Assembly: GCF_000710035.2 (NCBI RefSeq)
Contig: NZ_JMJJ01000006.1
Coordinates: 434,001 to 498,000 of the forward strand
Direction: 5' to 3'
From: Pantoea ananatis LMG 2665
Lineage (GTDB): Bacteria; Pseudomonadota; Gammaproteobacteria; Enterobacterales; Enterobacteriaceae
Length of the DNA stretch: 64,000 nucleotides
The position numbers were made by a program, and so were the translations under genes. Positions 8,188 to 16,936 of this stretch are shown one piece after another. The notes below the pieces were generated by a model, which saw only the letters and a list, made by a program, of their open reading frames with translations, had not been told where the DNA came from and searched no databases. The number at the start of each line of letters is the position of its first letter. Position 1 is the first letter of the stretch.

Positions 8188-9108
8188 TCAGCGCGCCAGA
8201 TGCTGCCCGACAATCAGCCCGAGCTGGCCTGCCAGCGTCGTGCCCGTGACAGATTCGCCGCCCGCAGACTGCCCCTGCAGAATTTCAAGTTGTCCCTGCC
8301 CACAGCCAATAACCAGCGGTGCAACTGAAACAACTTCACCCGGCTGGCTGGCTTTACGCGCATCAATAACGCGGGTTTGCCAGACGGTAAATCGCTGTGA
8401 GTCTGCCAATGTAAAAGCGCCGGGCCAGGGAAACGCCAGCGCCCGAACAAGGTTATGGATATCGCGGGCGGGCGCCTGCCAGTGAATTTGGCCATCTTCC
8501 GGCTTACGGCTGCCAAAACAGCTTGCTGCACGCTCGTCCTGAGGGGTTTCGGTAAGCTCGCCCGCCACCAGCGCATCAAGCCAGGTCGGTAGCATTTGCG
8601 CCGTGGTCGCAACCAGTCGGGTATGCAGTGCCAGGGCATTGTCCTGTGGATGAATTTCAACGGCCTTCTGCGCCAGAATCGGGCCGGCATCAGGACGTTT
8701 AATCATGCGGTGCAGGGTCACACCGGTTTGCGTCTCGCCTTTAATAATTACCCAATTGAGATGGGCACGGCCCCGATAAGCCGGCAGCAAGGCGGCATGC
8801 ACGTTATAGGCCCCTTTTTTAACAGAGGAGAGGATGGCTTCGCTGAGAACCTGACGGTAAGAGAAGCAGAACAGATAATCTGCCTCAAGGCTGGCTATGC
8901 GGGCTTGCCATTCGGCGGTATTGACATCCTCGGTGATAAAAACCGGGATGTTGTGGCGCTCAGCCAGGCGGGCGACGGAGCCGTAAAACTGCGCGCCGGA
9001 CGCGGGATCTGCATGGGTAAACAGGGCACTAACCGTGAATCCGGCATCCATTAACGCCTTCAGGCCGGTACAGGCCATTTCGTGATAACCAAAGAGTACC
9101 GCTTTCAT
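8188..9108 (-). CDS. Free-standing ArnA-type formyltransferase
   Basis: This 306-residue protein matches only the N-terminal 10-formyltetrahydrofolate-dependent formyltransferase domain of ArnA (about 305 of 660 residues); the C-terminal UDP-glucuronate decarboxylase half is absent. In ArnA this domain N-formylates UDP-4-amino-4-deoxy-L-arabinose during lipid A modification. The catalytic triad is intact at the ArnA positions: N102, H104 and D140, in YNVHAALLP and HRMIKRPDAG. The C-terminal OB-like subdomain begins near residue 205 (CFGSRKPEDG). The start at 9108 (MKAVLFGYHE) matches ArnA and has AAGGAAA before it; a longer frame to 9195 adds a non-homologous leader. No other arn gene is nearby, so the acceptor substrate is unknown. 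Confidence 0.85.
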   Translation of the reverse strand: MKAVLFGYHEMACTGLKALMDAGFTVSALFTHADPASGAQFYGSVARLAERHNIPVFITEDVNTAEWQARIASLEADYLFCFSYRQVLSEAILSSVKKGAYNVHAALLPAYRGRAHLNWVIIKGETQTGVTLHRMIKRPDAGPILAQKAVEIHPQDNALALHTRLVATTAQMLPTWLDALVAGELTETPQDERAASCFGSRKPEDGQIHWQAPARDIHNLVRALAFPWPGAFTLADSQRFTVWQTRVIDARKASQPGEVVSVAPLVIGCGQGQLEILQGQSAGGESVTGTTLAGQLGLIVGQHLAR

Positions 9109-9365
9109 TCCGCTTTCCTTCATCTTTTTTTCGCCTGATCCTGCGGGACGGGCGTGATGGACGGCTTGTTCGTTACAGGCCGTAGACAGCCCCATGATAA
9201 GGCATTCTTAGCCCGATTACGCCTCTGGCCCGTTCGCCGTATAGCGCGCATTTATGCGGGTGGGCGAAATGTTTGGCAACGCACGTGGTGCGCTGTCGAA
9301 GTTATCCATAACCGCCTATGGTTAAAGTCGGAAATATTCTTTTTATCGTTTGTACGGGAGACAAG

Positions 9366-10340
9366 ATGGGTCAGCTAATTGATGGTGTCTGGCATGACAC
9401 CTGGTATGACACGAAATCAACCGGTGGGCGCTTTAAGCGTTCGGAATCCGCATGGCGTAACTGGGTTACGCCCGACGGTAGCGCAGGACTGAGCGGCAAA
9501 GCCGGATTTACGGCGGAACGCGATCGCTATCACCTCTACGTGTCGCTTGCCTGCCCGTGGGCGCACCGCACCCTGCTGATGCGTCAGCTTAAAGGTCTGG
9601 ACAGCATGATTGATGTCTCGGTGGTGCATCCGCTGATGCTGGAAAACGGCTGGACGTTTGATGACAGTTTTCCGGATGCAACTGGCGATAAACTGCACCA
9701 AAATGAATTTCTTTATCAGCTCTATCTCCATGCGGATGCCGACTACAGCGGGCGTGTCACCGTGCCCGTGTTATGGGACAAACAGCAGAACACCATCGTC
9801 AGCAATGAGTCTGCCGATATTATTCGCATGTTTAACAGCGCGTTCGATGCAGTCGGGGCGCGGGCGGGGGATTACTATCCGGCTGACCTGCGAGAGAAGA
9901 TTGATGCGCTCAATGGCTGGATTTACGACACCATTAACAACGGCGTGTACAAAGCCGGTTTTGCCACCTCTCAGTCCGCTTACGATGAAGCCGTAACCGC
10001 CCTGTTCCACTCACTGTCGCGGGTAGAGCAGATCTTGGGTCAGCATCGCTATCTGGCTGGCGACAGGTTAACCGAGGCCGATTTACGCTTATGGACCACG
10101 CTGGTGCGTTTTGATCCGGTTTACGTCACCCATTTTAAATGCGATCGCCACCGTATCAGCGACTATCTGAACCTGAGCGGTTTCCTGCGCGACATTTATC
10201 AGATGCCGGGTATCGCCGACACAGTAAACCTGCCTCACATTCGTCATCACTACTACTGCAGCCATAAAACCATCAACCCGCACGGGGTGATCTCTGTCGG
10301 CCCGGCCTTTGACTGGGATGCGCCGCACGGCCGCGGTTAA
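9366..10340 (+). CDS. yqjG: Glutathionyl-hydroquinone reductase
   Basis: YqjG is an Xi-class glutathione transferase that reduces glutathionyl-(hydro)quinones to hydroquinones in the cytoplasm. The 324-residue protein (E. coli about 328) has the catalytic cysteine C63 in the Xi motif LACPWAHRTL, a thioredoxin-like N-terminal domain to about residue 160 and an all-helical GST C-terminal domain. The start at 9366 gives MGQLIDGVWHDTW as in E. coli; the upstream extension from 9318 is rejected. The GTACGGGAGACAAG leader supplies the ribosome binding site. It converges with tdcC across a shared inverted repeat. Confidence 0.95.
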   Translation: MGQLIDGVWHDTWYDTKSTGGRFKRSESAWRNWVTPDGSAGLSGKAGFTAERDRYHLYVSLACPWAHRTLLMRQLKGLDSMIDVSVVHPLMLENGWTFDDSFPDATGDKLHQNEFLYQLYLHADADYSGRVTVPVLWDKQQNTIVSNESADIIRMFNSAFDAVGARAGDYYPADLREKIDALNGWIYDTINNGVYKAGFATSQSAYDEAVTALFHSLSRVEQILGQHRYLAGDRLTEADLRLWTTLVRFDPVYVTHFKCDRHRISDYLNLSGFLRDIYQMPGIADTVNLPHIRHHYYCSHKTINPHGVISVGPAFDWDAPHGRG

Positions 10341-10373
10341 CAACAGAACACCGCATTGAATTGGATGTGAAAA

Positions 10374-10410
10374 GACCTGACGTGCGCTGGCTAACAGCAT
10401 ACGTCAGGTC
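10374..10410. terminator. Inverted repeat between yqjG and tdcC
   Basis: A perfect 10-bp stem, GACCTGACGT and ACGTCAGGTC, encloses a loop that itself contains GCTG/CAGC. On the minus strand it is followed by TTTTCAC, so it best serves tdcC; it may act in both directions between the convergent genes. Confidence 0.8.
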
Positions 10411-10429
10411 AAACAGGACTGAATGACGG

Positions 10430-11758
10430 TCAGAAAAACTTATAAGCGATATTTAAAATGGTGAGTAAGCCAATCGCGCTGACAAAAACGTTGTCAGCCC
10501 GGCCTTTGTATTTTGCCAGCGCAGGGACTTTGCTGATGGCATACATGGGTAACAGGCAGAGCAGCGAGGCGATAATCGGCGCGCCCATCGCCTCAATCAG
10601 GTCGAGAATATTGGGGTTAAGGTAAGCCACCAGCCAGGTCGAGCCCATAATAAAGACCATGCTCAGCGTATTCAGCTTACGGCTGGACACAGCGTCTTTA
10701 TCGCCCTTATAGCGAAATTTGATAATCAATCCGTTTAACCCTTCCAGCGTGCCCAGATAGTGCCCAAAGAAGGATTTGAAAATAGCGACCAGAGCAATCA
10801 CCGAGGCGCTGTATTCCAGTACCGTAGAGAAGGTGGACTTCTCACCCGACAGGGCGGAAAAGTGATTCGCCAGGTAGGAGAGCACAGGGATATTTTGAGC
10901 CTTCGCGTCCGCCATATCCTGCGGTGATAAGGTAAACAGACAGCTAAAGGCAAAGAACATCACTACCGCCACCATCAGTATGCTGGCGCGGGAGATGATC
11001 TGGCTGCACTTGTTTTCGGTATAGGTCCGGCCCATTTCCGGCTCGTATTCTTCCCGCTTTGACACCACAAAAGAAGAAACAATCGGCGAAAAATTGAATG
11101 AGAACACCATAATAGAAATGCCTAACCACACGGTAACCAGAATGCCATCGTGCCCGGTCAGGGCAATATCCCTCAGGTTGACCTGGTCGATTACAGCGGA
11201 ATTCCAGTAGGGGATTAACGACAGTGAAATCAGCACCAGGCTGGCGATAAACGGAAACACCAGCCAGCTCATCACCTTTACCATCAGGTCTTTACCAAAC
11301 CAGATCACAAAAGCCATCAACAGCAGCAGCAACAGCGCCACCACGCCGCGATTGAGGGCCGGCAGCAGTAGCTGATATTGCCAGAACGCCATGAAGGTAT
11401 TGGTGATGGTGACGCCATAAATCCATAGCAGCGGGCAAATCGCGAAAAAGTAGAGAAAAGTAATGACCACCCCGCCCGTTTTTCCGAAATGCTCTTCTAC
11501 CGTTTCGGTAATATTGCCCGATACGTTACTGCCGGACAGGCAAAGGCGAGCCAGCGCCCGATGACAGTAAAACGCGATGGGCCAGGCCAGCACCAGCATG
11601 ATCAAGATAGGGATCAGCCCACCGTAACCGGCCCGAATAGGAAAGAAAAGCACGCCGGCGCCAATGGCTGTGCCAAACAGTCCGAGTGTCCATGTGGTAT
11701 CGGACTTACGCCAGGTTGAGGTTTTTTCCTGGTCGAGAATATTTTCAGAATTACTCAT
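10430..11758 (-). CDS. tdcC: Threonine/serine:proton symporter
   Basis: TdcC takes up L-threonine and L-serine across the inner membrane for anaerobic degradation. The 442 residues match E. coli TdcC (443) almost throughout, including [19 protein letters not shown]-like N-terminal and [21 protein letters not shown]-like segments of the HAAAP family (about eleven helices). It follows tdcB by 10 bp with an AAGGATAAG ribosome binding site and is clearly cotranscribed. Unlike E. coli there is no tdcD, tdcE, tdcF or tdcG after it; the next element is a terminator and then yqjG. Confidence 0.95.
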   Translation of the reverse strand: MSNSENILDQEKTSTWRKSDTTWTLGLFGTAIGAGVLFFPIRAGYGGLIPILIMLVLAWPIAFYCHRALARLCLSGSNVSGNITETVEEHFGKTGGVVITFLYFFAICPLLWIYGVTITNTFMAFWQYQLLLPALNRGVVALLLLLLMAFVIWFGKDLMVKVMSWLVFPFIASLVLISLSLIPYWNSAVIDQVNLRDIALTGHDGILVTVWLGISIMVFSFNFSPIVSSFVVSKREEYEPEMGRTYTENKCSQIISRASILMVAVVMFFAFSCLFTLSPQDMADAKAQNIPVLSYLANHFSALSGEKSTFSTVLEYSASVIALVAIFKSFFGHYLGTLEGLNGLIIKFRYKGDKDAVSSRKLNTLSMVFIMGSTWLVAYLNPNILDLIEAMGAPIIASLLCLLPMYAISKVPALAKYKGRADNVFVSAIGLLTILNIAYKFF

Positions 11759-11768
11759 AACTTATCCT

Positions 11769-12758
11769 TTATGCGTCAGCAAAACCCGTAATCTGGGAAA
11801 CCCGGGACAAATCAATATTACCGCCTGAGATAATGCACACCGTTTTCCGCCCCTGAATGTAGTGGTCGACTTTGCCGCTCAGTAACGCGGCGCATGCCAG
11901 CGCGCCGGCACCTTCTGTGACCACTTTGTTTCGCTGAATCAATGCAATCATACTTTTACGAATGTCGTCTTCACTCACTAGCACCATCTCATCGACCAAT
12001 TCTCTCACAATCGCGAAGGTGAGATCGCCCGGACAGGCGACATCGCAGCCGTCCGCAAGGGTGCCGGTAAGACGATGGCGCGTAATGGTATCAGCAAAAA
12101 AGGAGGCTGCCATACCGTGAACGTTTTCAGACTGCACGCCGATGACGGTAATCGTGGGATTAATGGACTTGATCGCCGTGGCAATCCCGGCAATGAGCCC
12201 GCCACCGCCTACGGGAACGATGACGTTATCGACATCAAAGAGATCCTCAAGAATTTCCAGACCGATGGTGCCCTGTCCGGCAATGATCTTCACATCATCA
12301 TAAGGCGGGATAAATATGCGGCCTTCGCTGGCCACAATGTCTTCCACTTTGGTTAGCGTGTCATTAAAGTTTTCACCATAAATGACCACCTCCGCGGAGT
12401 AATCGCGCGTCGCCGCTTCTTTGGATTTTGGCGCACCCGCAGGCATGACCACTTTGCCGTCAATATGCAGCATGGCGCACGACAGTGAAACGCCCTGCGC
12501 ATGGTTACCCGCTGAGCAGGCGACAACGCCCTGACGTTTTTCTTTCTCCGTCAGTGAGCTCATTTTATTGAATGCACCACGAATCTTAAAAGACCCCGTT
12601 CGCTGCATATTTTCAAATTTAAGGAATATTTCTCCGTCGCAGCGCTCGCTGAGATAGTTTGAGCGTGGCATGCCGGTTTTATAAACTTTCCCTGTTAGTC
12701 TCTCTCTGGCAGCATAAATTTCATCAAGGCTAACGGGAAGGTTTTTATTGATATTCAT
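11769..12758 (-). CDS. tdcB: Catabolic threonine dehydratase
   Basis: TdcB is the AMP-activated, PLP-dependent enzyme that deaminates L-threonine to 2-oxobutanoate (and serine to pyruvate) under anaerobic conditions. The 329-residue length equals that of E. coli TdcB, and the PLP lysine is K58 in [10 protein letters not shown]. The glycine-rich phosphate-binding loop is VGGGGLIAG. There is no C-terminal ACT regulatory domain, which distinguishes it from biosynthetic IlvA. It is the first intact gene of a short tdcBC operon. The upstream activator gene tdcA appears to survive only as a fragment. Confidence 0.95.
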   Translation of the reverse strand: MNINKNLPVSLDEIYAARERLTGKVYKTGMPRSNYLSERCDGEIFLKFENMQRTGSFKIRGAFNKMSSLTEKEKRQGVVACSAGNHAQGVSLSCAMLHIDGKVVMPAGAPKSKEAATRDYSAEVVIYGENFNDTLTKVEDIVASEGRIFIPPYDDVKIIAGQGTIGLEILEDLFDVDNVIVPVGGGGLIAGIATAIKSINPTITVIGVQSENVHGMAASFFADTITRHRLTGTLADGCDVACPGDLTFAIVRELVDEMVLVSEDDIRKSMIALIQRNKVVTEGAGALACAALLSGKVDHYIQGRKTVCIISGGNIDLSRVSQITGFADA

Positions 12759-13457
12759 ATCGACTCCTTTTTCAGGCAGGGTTTATTCAGCAAAATTCCC
12801 CGAAGAGAAATGCGATCGTATAAAAGCTGAAAAAAAGTAATAAACTTACCGTTTTCGCTTCGCAGCATGCTGTAACAGCATGAGCTTACGCAGTTGATTT
12901 AAAAAGAAACGGGCAGCGAGAGGATAGGAAAAGGATGGCGATAAAACAGCGTATTGTGTGGAAGAAACTGTATTACTGACAGAAGGGATAAAACATATTC
13001 TTGCAGAAGAGACGGGGTTAAAGCGATTCGTTAATAGGGGGCGAACAGTGCTCTGATACAGTGTTAGCCGGGGCGTTCGTCGTTGCGTATACCTGTGCAT
13101 GATGTCATTCCTTTACGTCGCCTTTATCCGCCACGAATCTTAATCATCATAAAAAAATGGGATTGTGCTGTTTCTCACACTTCACTCTTTTCTTATGAGA
13201 ACCAATGCTTTTATTTATACTGACGTTGTGCAGATCAATAAAATATCTTTTTTTCACTTAAGAATATTTCGCCGAAAAAAAAGCAGAGCGATGAAACAGC
13301 CGTTAACAGAACAAGGATAAGGGAAGACAATCACGCTATTTAAGACGGGCTTAGCCGGAAAAGGGGGAAGGTCATTATTATTCCTGAAACGCTGAAGATA
13401 ACGCATCCAATAACATTTCAATGCGCGACGTTTGCCGATGAGTCGCGTTAAAAGATT
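12759..13457 (-). other. Degenerate A/T-rich region upstream of tdcB
   Basis: About 700 bp without an intact gene separate tdcB from the terminator of the next gene. The part nearest tdcB holds a probable tdcA fragment (listed separately). The rest is markedly A/T-rich, especially 13140-13270, with several short open frames that resemble nothing I know. The tdcB promoter must lie in this region, but I could not place it confidently. Confidence 0.5.
12846..13100 (-). pseudogene. tdcA: Probable C-terminal remnant of LysR regulator tdcA
   Basis: An 84-residue open frame, directly upstream of tdcB and in the same orientation, ends in a segment resembling the C-terminus of TdcA. Aligned by eye, CFIPSVSNTVSSTQYAVLS corresponds to the TdcA region ITIPVEETLPVAQYAAVWS. 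It is followed by AARFFLNQLRKL, the usual last helix of a LysR effector domain. The N-terminal helix-turn-helix and most of the effector domain are missing, and an in-frame TAA lies five codons upstream of the ATG. Position and orientation match tdcA of E. coli. The similarity is modest, so this could be a chance match. Confidence 0.45.
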
Positions 13458-13482
13458 AACGCCCATCTGTTCAATGGGCGTT
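13458..13482 (-). terminator. Terminator of the opgD-like gene
   Basis: A perfect 9-bp stem, AACGCCCAT and ATGGGCGTT, with a 7-base loop lies 9 bp beyond the stop of the minus-strand gene. On that strand it is followed by AATCTTTTAA. Confidence 0.85.
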
Positions 13483-13491
13483 ATTTAAAAG

Positions 13492-15102
13492 TTACTTCGT
13501 TTCGCACGCGACGGGCCAGGGCTTCGCAGGGGAGTTGAACGGATGGTACTGGTAGCACCAGGTTTCCGACACCACCTTGTCTTGTGCTTTCAAATAGAGC
13601 TTAAGCTCTACCGGATCGCCTTCGCCGGCGACCAAATCAAACTGCGCCAGCCAGTTGCCTGAATCGTCCGGCAATTTAGACACGAGCACGTTCTCAAAAG
13701 TACCACGCGATGCAGAAAGCACGGCTTCGGGGGAAACGCCTGACGGCAGATGATTAAGCACATCGCCACGGAACTCGACGGCAAACTTACGGCTGTCATG
13801 CGGACGATCGGAACCCGGCACACCGCCCCGCCCCAGTCGTGTTGCCCCGCAACGCGCCAGAGGAGAGGGATAGGGCTCATCGGCCAGCCAGTGCAGACGA
13901 TAATGGAAATGATGCTGATCGCCCGCTTTCGCTGGCGCATCCGGTACCCACATGGCGACGATATTGTCGTAGATTTCATCGTCAGTCGGGATTTCCATCA
14001 GTTGAACTGAGCCTTTGCCCCATTCCCCTCGCGGTTCCACCCACAGATCGGGACGTTTCTCGTAGTGCGCAGCGTCCAGATAGCTGTCGAAATCCCGATC
14101 TTTCTGCAGTAAACCAAAGCCGCGCGGGTTCTCATCATGAAAACTGGACGTGACCACGCGTAATGGGTTGTTCAACGGCCGCCAAATATGTTCGCCGCTG
14201 CCGGTCCACATCGCCAGACCATCGGAGTCATGCACTTCCGGGCGCCAGTCTGTCGCCGCCCCTTTAACCGTTTTTGAGAACCAGTACATGGAGGTCAGAG
14301 GCGCGATACCGAAACGCTGAATGTCCTTGCGCAGGAAAAGCGTACATTCGACATCCTGTATAACCCCTTTACCGCGCTGCAGGATAAATTTGTAGGCGCC
14401 CGTGATACTCGGCCCGTTGAGTAGCGCATAGACCGTGAGATGTTTGCTGTCGTCTTTCGGCGCTTCAAACCAGAAATCCGTAAAGTCAGGGAACTCTTCA
14501 TCGACACCCGGCTGAACGGTATTCAGCGCAATACCACGCGCGGATAAACCAAACTGCCCCAGTTCGCCGATGGCGCGGAAATAAGACGCGCCCATAAAGG
14601 ATATCCAGTCATTTTGTGGATTGGTTTTTAGCGTGTCCTGGCTGGCCAGCACTCTGAAACCTGAGAATACGTTACCTTTCAGCGCCGGCAACGTAACGTT
14701 TTTATCCGTCGTGGTGAAGTAGTCAATATTTTGAATAATTTCACGCGCGGCGTTATTTTCCACGACGTGCATTTTCACCGGCATACGGTGTAAACCGTTT
14801 ACCATGAAAAAGGTAACAGGAAACCGTCCGGCATTTTTAAACAGCGCATAGTCCGGCTTGTAGACGGTTTTCATGTAGGCGTCATAGGTTATGTTGGATA
14901 ACAATGACGGGTCGAATGAGGTGGTTTTTTCATAGGGTTTGGCTGCCAGGGCTTTGGCCTGGGCAATCAAGGTTTCAAAGTTAAATGCTTCGCTGTTACC
15001 TAACTTGAGAACGCCTGCTGCGATAGCGCCGGGAGAAATGCCTAATGCAGATAAGGCAGCAAACGCCCCGGAATAAGTCAGTAAAGTCCTTCTTGTAACC
15101 AT
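13492..15102 (-). CDS. opgD: Periplasmic glucan biosynthesis protein, OpgD/OpgG family
   Basis: The 536-residue protein belongs to the MdoG/OpgG-OpgD family (PF04349), which shapes the backbone of osmoregulated periplasmic glucans. It begins with a twin-arginine signal (VTRRTLLTYSGAFAALSALG ending near IAA), which fits OpgD, a Tat substrate, rather than Sec-exported OpgG. Family motifs include SFMGASYFRAIGELGQFGLS, EEFPDFTDFWFE, ITGAYKF, DSDGLAMW and PRGFGLLQKDRDF. It stands alone, far from any opgGH operon, so it may be a paralogue with a specialised role. The OpgD assignment within the family is probable rather than certain. Confidence 0.85.
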   Translation of the reverse strand: MVTRRTLLTYSGAFAALSALGISPGAIAAGVLKLGNSEAFNFETLIAQAKALAAKPYEKTTSFDPSLLSNITYDAYMKTVYKPDYALFKNAGRFPVTFFMVNGLHRMPVKMHVVENNAAREIIQNIDYFTTTDKNVTLPALKGNVFSGFRVLASQDTLKTNPQNDWISFMGASYFRAIGELGQFGLSARGIALNTVQPGVDEEFPDFTDFWFEAPKDDSKHLTVYALLNGPSITGAYKFILQRGKGVIQDVECTLFLRKDIQRFGIAPLTSMYWFSKTVKGAATDWRPEVHDSDGLAMWTGSGEHIWRPLNNPLRVVTSSFHDENPRGFGLLQKDRDFDSYLDAAHYEKRPDLWVEPRGEWGKGSVQLMEIPTDDEIYDNIVAMWVPDAPAKAGDQHHFHYRLHWLADEPYPSPLARCGATRLGRGGVPGSDRPHDSRKFAVEFRGDVLNHLPSGVSPEAVLSASRGTFENVLVSKLPDDSGNWLAQFDLVAGEGDPVELKLYLKAQDKVVSETWCYQYHPFNSPAKPWPVACETK

Positions 15103-15573
15103 GATCCACCTGTTTTTTTAATCTTCATTCAATGAATTCGCGCCCAATGGGGCAAAACGTAAAATAATGACGTGTGGCAAGCTGCCTTCAACTATAGACG
15201 AGAGAAACCGTTGCCTCCCAAACAGATGGCAAGCCATCATCTGACACATCGGATGAGCCTATAGTGCATTGGAAAGAAAATGGATGGGATTTGCCTGAGA
15301 AACAAAGCCTCTGGCAACGCGGCCCATTTTTCTTGCCAGATCAGGAGAGTGAATCGCGTTTCCTCTCAGGGTCGCCAGCGCGGAAGCGCCCTGACCGGCT
15401 AACGCCACATTGTTTTACGACGGTATCGGGCAACGCCCTTCATCGCGCTGGCCAGCCCGCGTCAGCAAGGAGCCGTGGCCTGCTGCCGATATCCCCGCAT
15501 CTGGTGGCGGCAGCGACGCCTGCTTTGCCGCGCCATAAAGCAAAAACCCCGCTTGCGCGGGGTTTGCATTAAG
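15103..15573. other. Non-coding region between opgD and rnpB
   Basis: These 471 bp hold the opgD promoter side (A/T-rich near 15120-15180) and then a G/C-rich stretch (15360-15545) with many small inverted repeats. No frame on either strand resembles a known protein. In E. coli the gar genes adjoin rnpB, and I found no convincing garK remnant here. Confidence 0.5.
15545..15566 (-). terminator. rnpB terminator
   Basis: Read on the minus strand, AACCCCGC-GCAA-GCGGGGTTTTTGC is a strong G/C stem with a T run just downstream of the mature RNase P RNA end, as in E. coli. Confidence 0.93.
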
Positions 15574-15950
<377 letters not shown>

Positions 15951-15957
15951 GGCGCGC

Positions 15958-15986
15958 ATTATAGAGGGTTTAGCCCGCGCTGTCAC
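15958..15986 (-). promoter_or_regulatory. rnpB: rnpB promoter
   Basis: On the minus strand GTGACA (15986-15981) and a consensus TATAAT (15963-15958) are separated by 17 bp. The start lies about 8 bp further, at 15950. The discriminator GCGCGCC is G/C-rich, as in stringently controlled stable-RNA promoters. The E. coli rnpB promoter has the same layout. Confidence 0.85.
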
Positions 15987-16013
15987 GCCCGGCGCGCAGG
16001 CAACTCAACAGGC

Positions 16014-16874
16014 TCAGGCCTGCTGCTCAAGCGCATGTTTATAGAGCGCATTCTTTTTCACACCGTGTATCTCAGCCGTGAGCGCCGCCGCCTTTTTCAA
16101 CGGCAGTTCCTGCTGCAACAACGCCAGCGTGCGCAGTGCATCTGCGGGTAATGCCTCTTCGTCAGGATGATGGCCTTCAACGATGAGCACCATCTCACCT
16201 TTACGGCGATTTTCATCCTCTTTCACCCAGGCCAGGAGTTCCCCCACCGGTGCGCCATTCAGGTTTTCCCAGGTTTTGGTTAATTCGCGCGCCAGCACGA
16301 CGTAACGGCCAGCCCCCAGCTCCGTGACCATATCCTGCAGGCTGTCCAGCAAACGGTGCGTGGATTCGTAAAAAATTAAGGTACGCGGCTCCTCGGCCAG
16401 CGCCCGAAGCGCATCACACCGCGCCTTTGTTTTGGCGGGTAGAAATCCTTCGTAACAGAAACGATCAGACGGCAATCCCGCTGCGCTTAATGCTGTTATC
16501 GCTGCGCAGGCACCCGGTAAAGGAACGATGCGAATACCGGCCTCACGGCAGCGGCGAACCAGGTGATAACCCGGATCGTTGATCAATGGCGTGCCAGCAT
16601 CAGAAACCAGAGCTATGCTTTCTCCCTGTTGCAGCCTGGTTAGCAGGATTTCTGCTTTCTGCTGTTCGTTGTGGTCATGAAGTGCGAAGAGTCGCGCATT
16701 GATGGCGAAATGTTGTAGCAACAGTCCGGTATGACGTGTATCTTCCGCTGCGACCAGATCGACGCTGGAAAGTACCGCTAGCGCCCGCTGGGTAATGTCA
16801 GCCAAATTACCTATTGGGGTTGGCACGATGTAGAGCGTGCTGGCGGAAATGTCTGCCCGATCGAGTTGTTTCAT
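16014..16874 (-). CDS. rsmI: 16S rRNA 2'-O-ribose C1402 methyltransferase
   Basis: RsmI methylates the ribose of C1402 in the decoding centre of 16S rRNA, using S-adenosylmethionine. The 286 residues match E. coli RsmI (YraL) end to end. Visible family signatures are [40 protein letters not shown] and the C-terminal [14 protein letters not shown]. The ATG at 16874 gives the E. coli-like MKQ start. It is divergent from lpoA with only 62 bp between the start codons, as in E. coli. Confidence 0.97.
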   Translation of the reverse strand: MKQLDRADISASTLYIVPTPIGNLADITQRALAVLSSVDLVAAEDTRHTGLLLQHFAINARLFALHDHNEQQKAEILLTRLQQGESIALVSDAGTPLINDPGYHLVRRCREAGIRIVPLPGACAAITALSAAGLPSDRFCYEGFLPAKTKARCDALRALAEEPRTLIFYESTHRLLDSLQDMVTELGAGRYVVLARELTKTWENLNGAPVGELLAWVKEDENRRKGEMVLIVEGHHPDEEALPADALRTLALLQQELPLKKAAALTAEIHGVKKNALYKHALEQQA

Positions 16875-16936
16875 TGTTTCATCCGAATTGCCGATTTAAT
16901 ATTGAGCATCTTGAAAAAAACATCACTGGATACAGT

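Noticed and set aside
13254-13466. A 70-codon open frame on the minus strand upstream of the tdcA remnant
   Set aside because: It overlaps the terminator of the opgD-like gene, lacks a ribosome binding site and resembles no known protein.
15264-15572. A 102-codon open frame running up to the rnpB end
   Set aside because: It has low protein-like character, overlaps the rnpB terminator and shows no recognisable domain.
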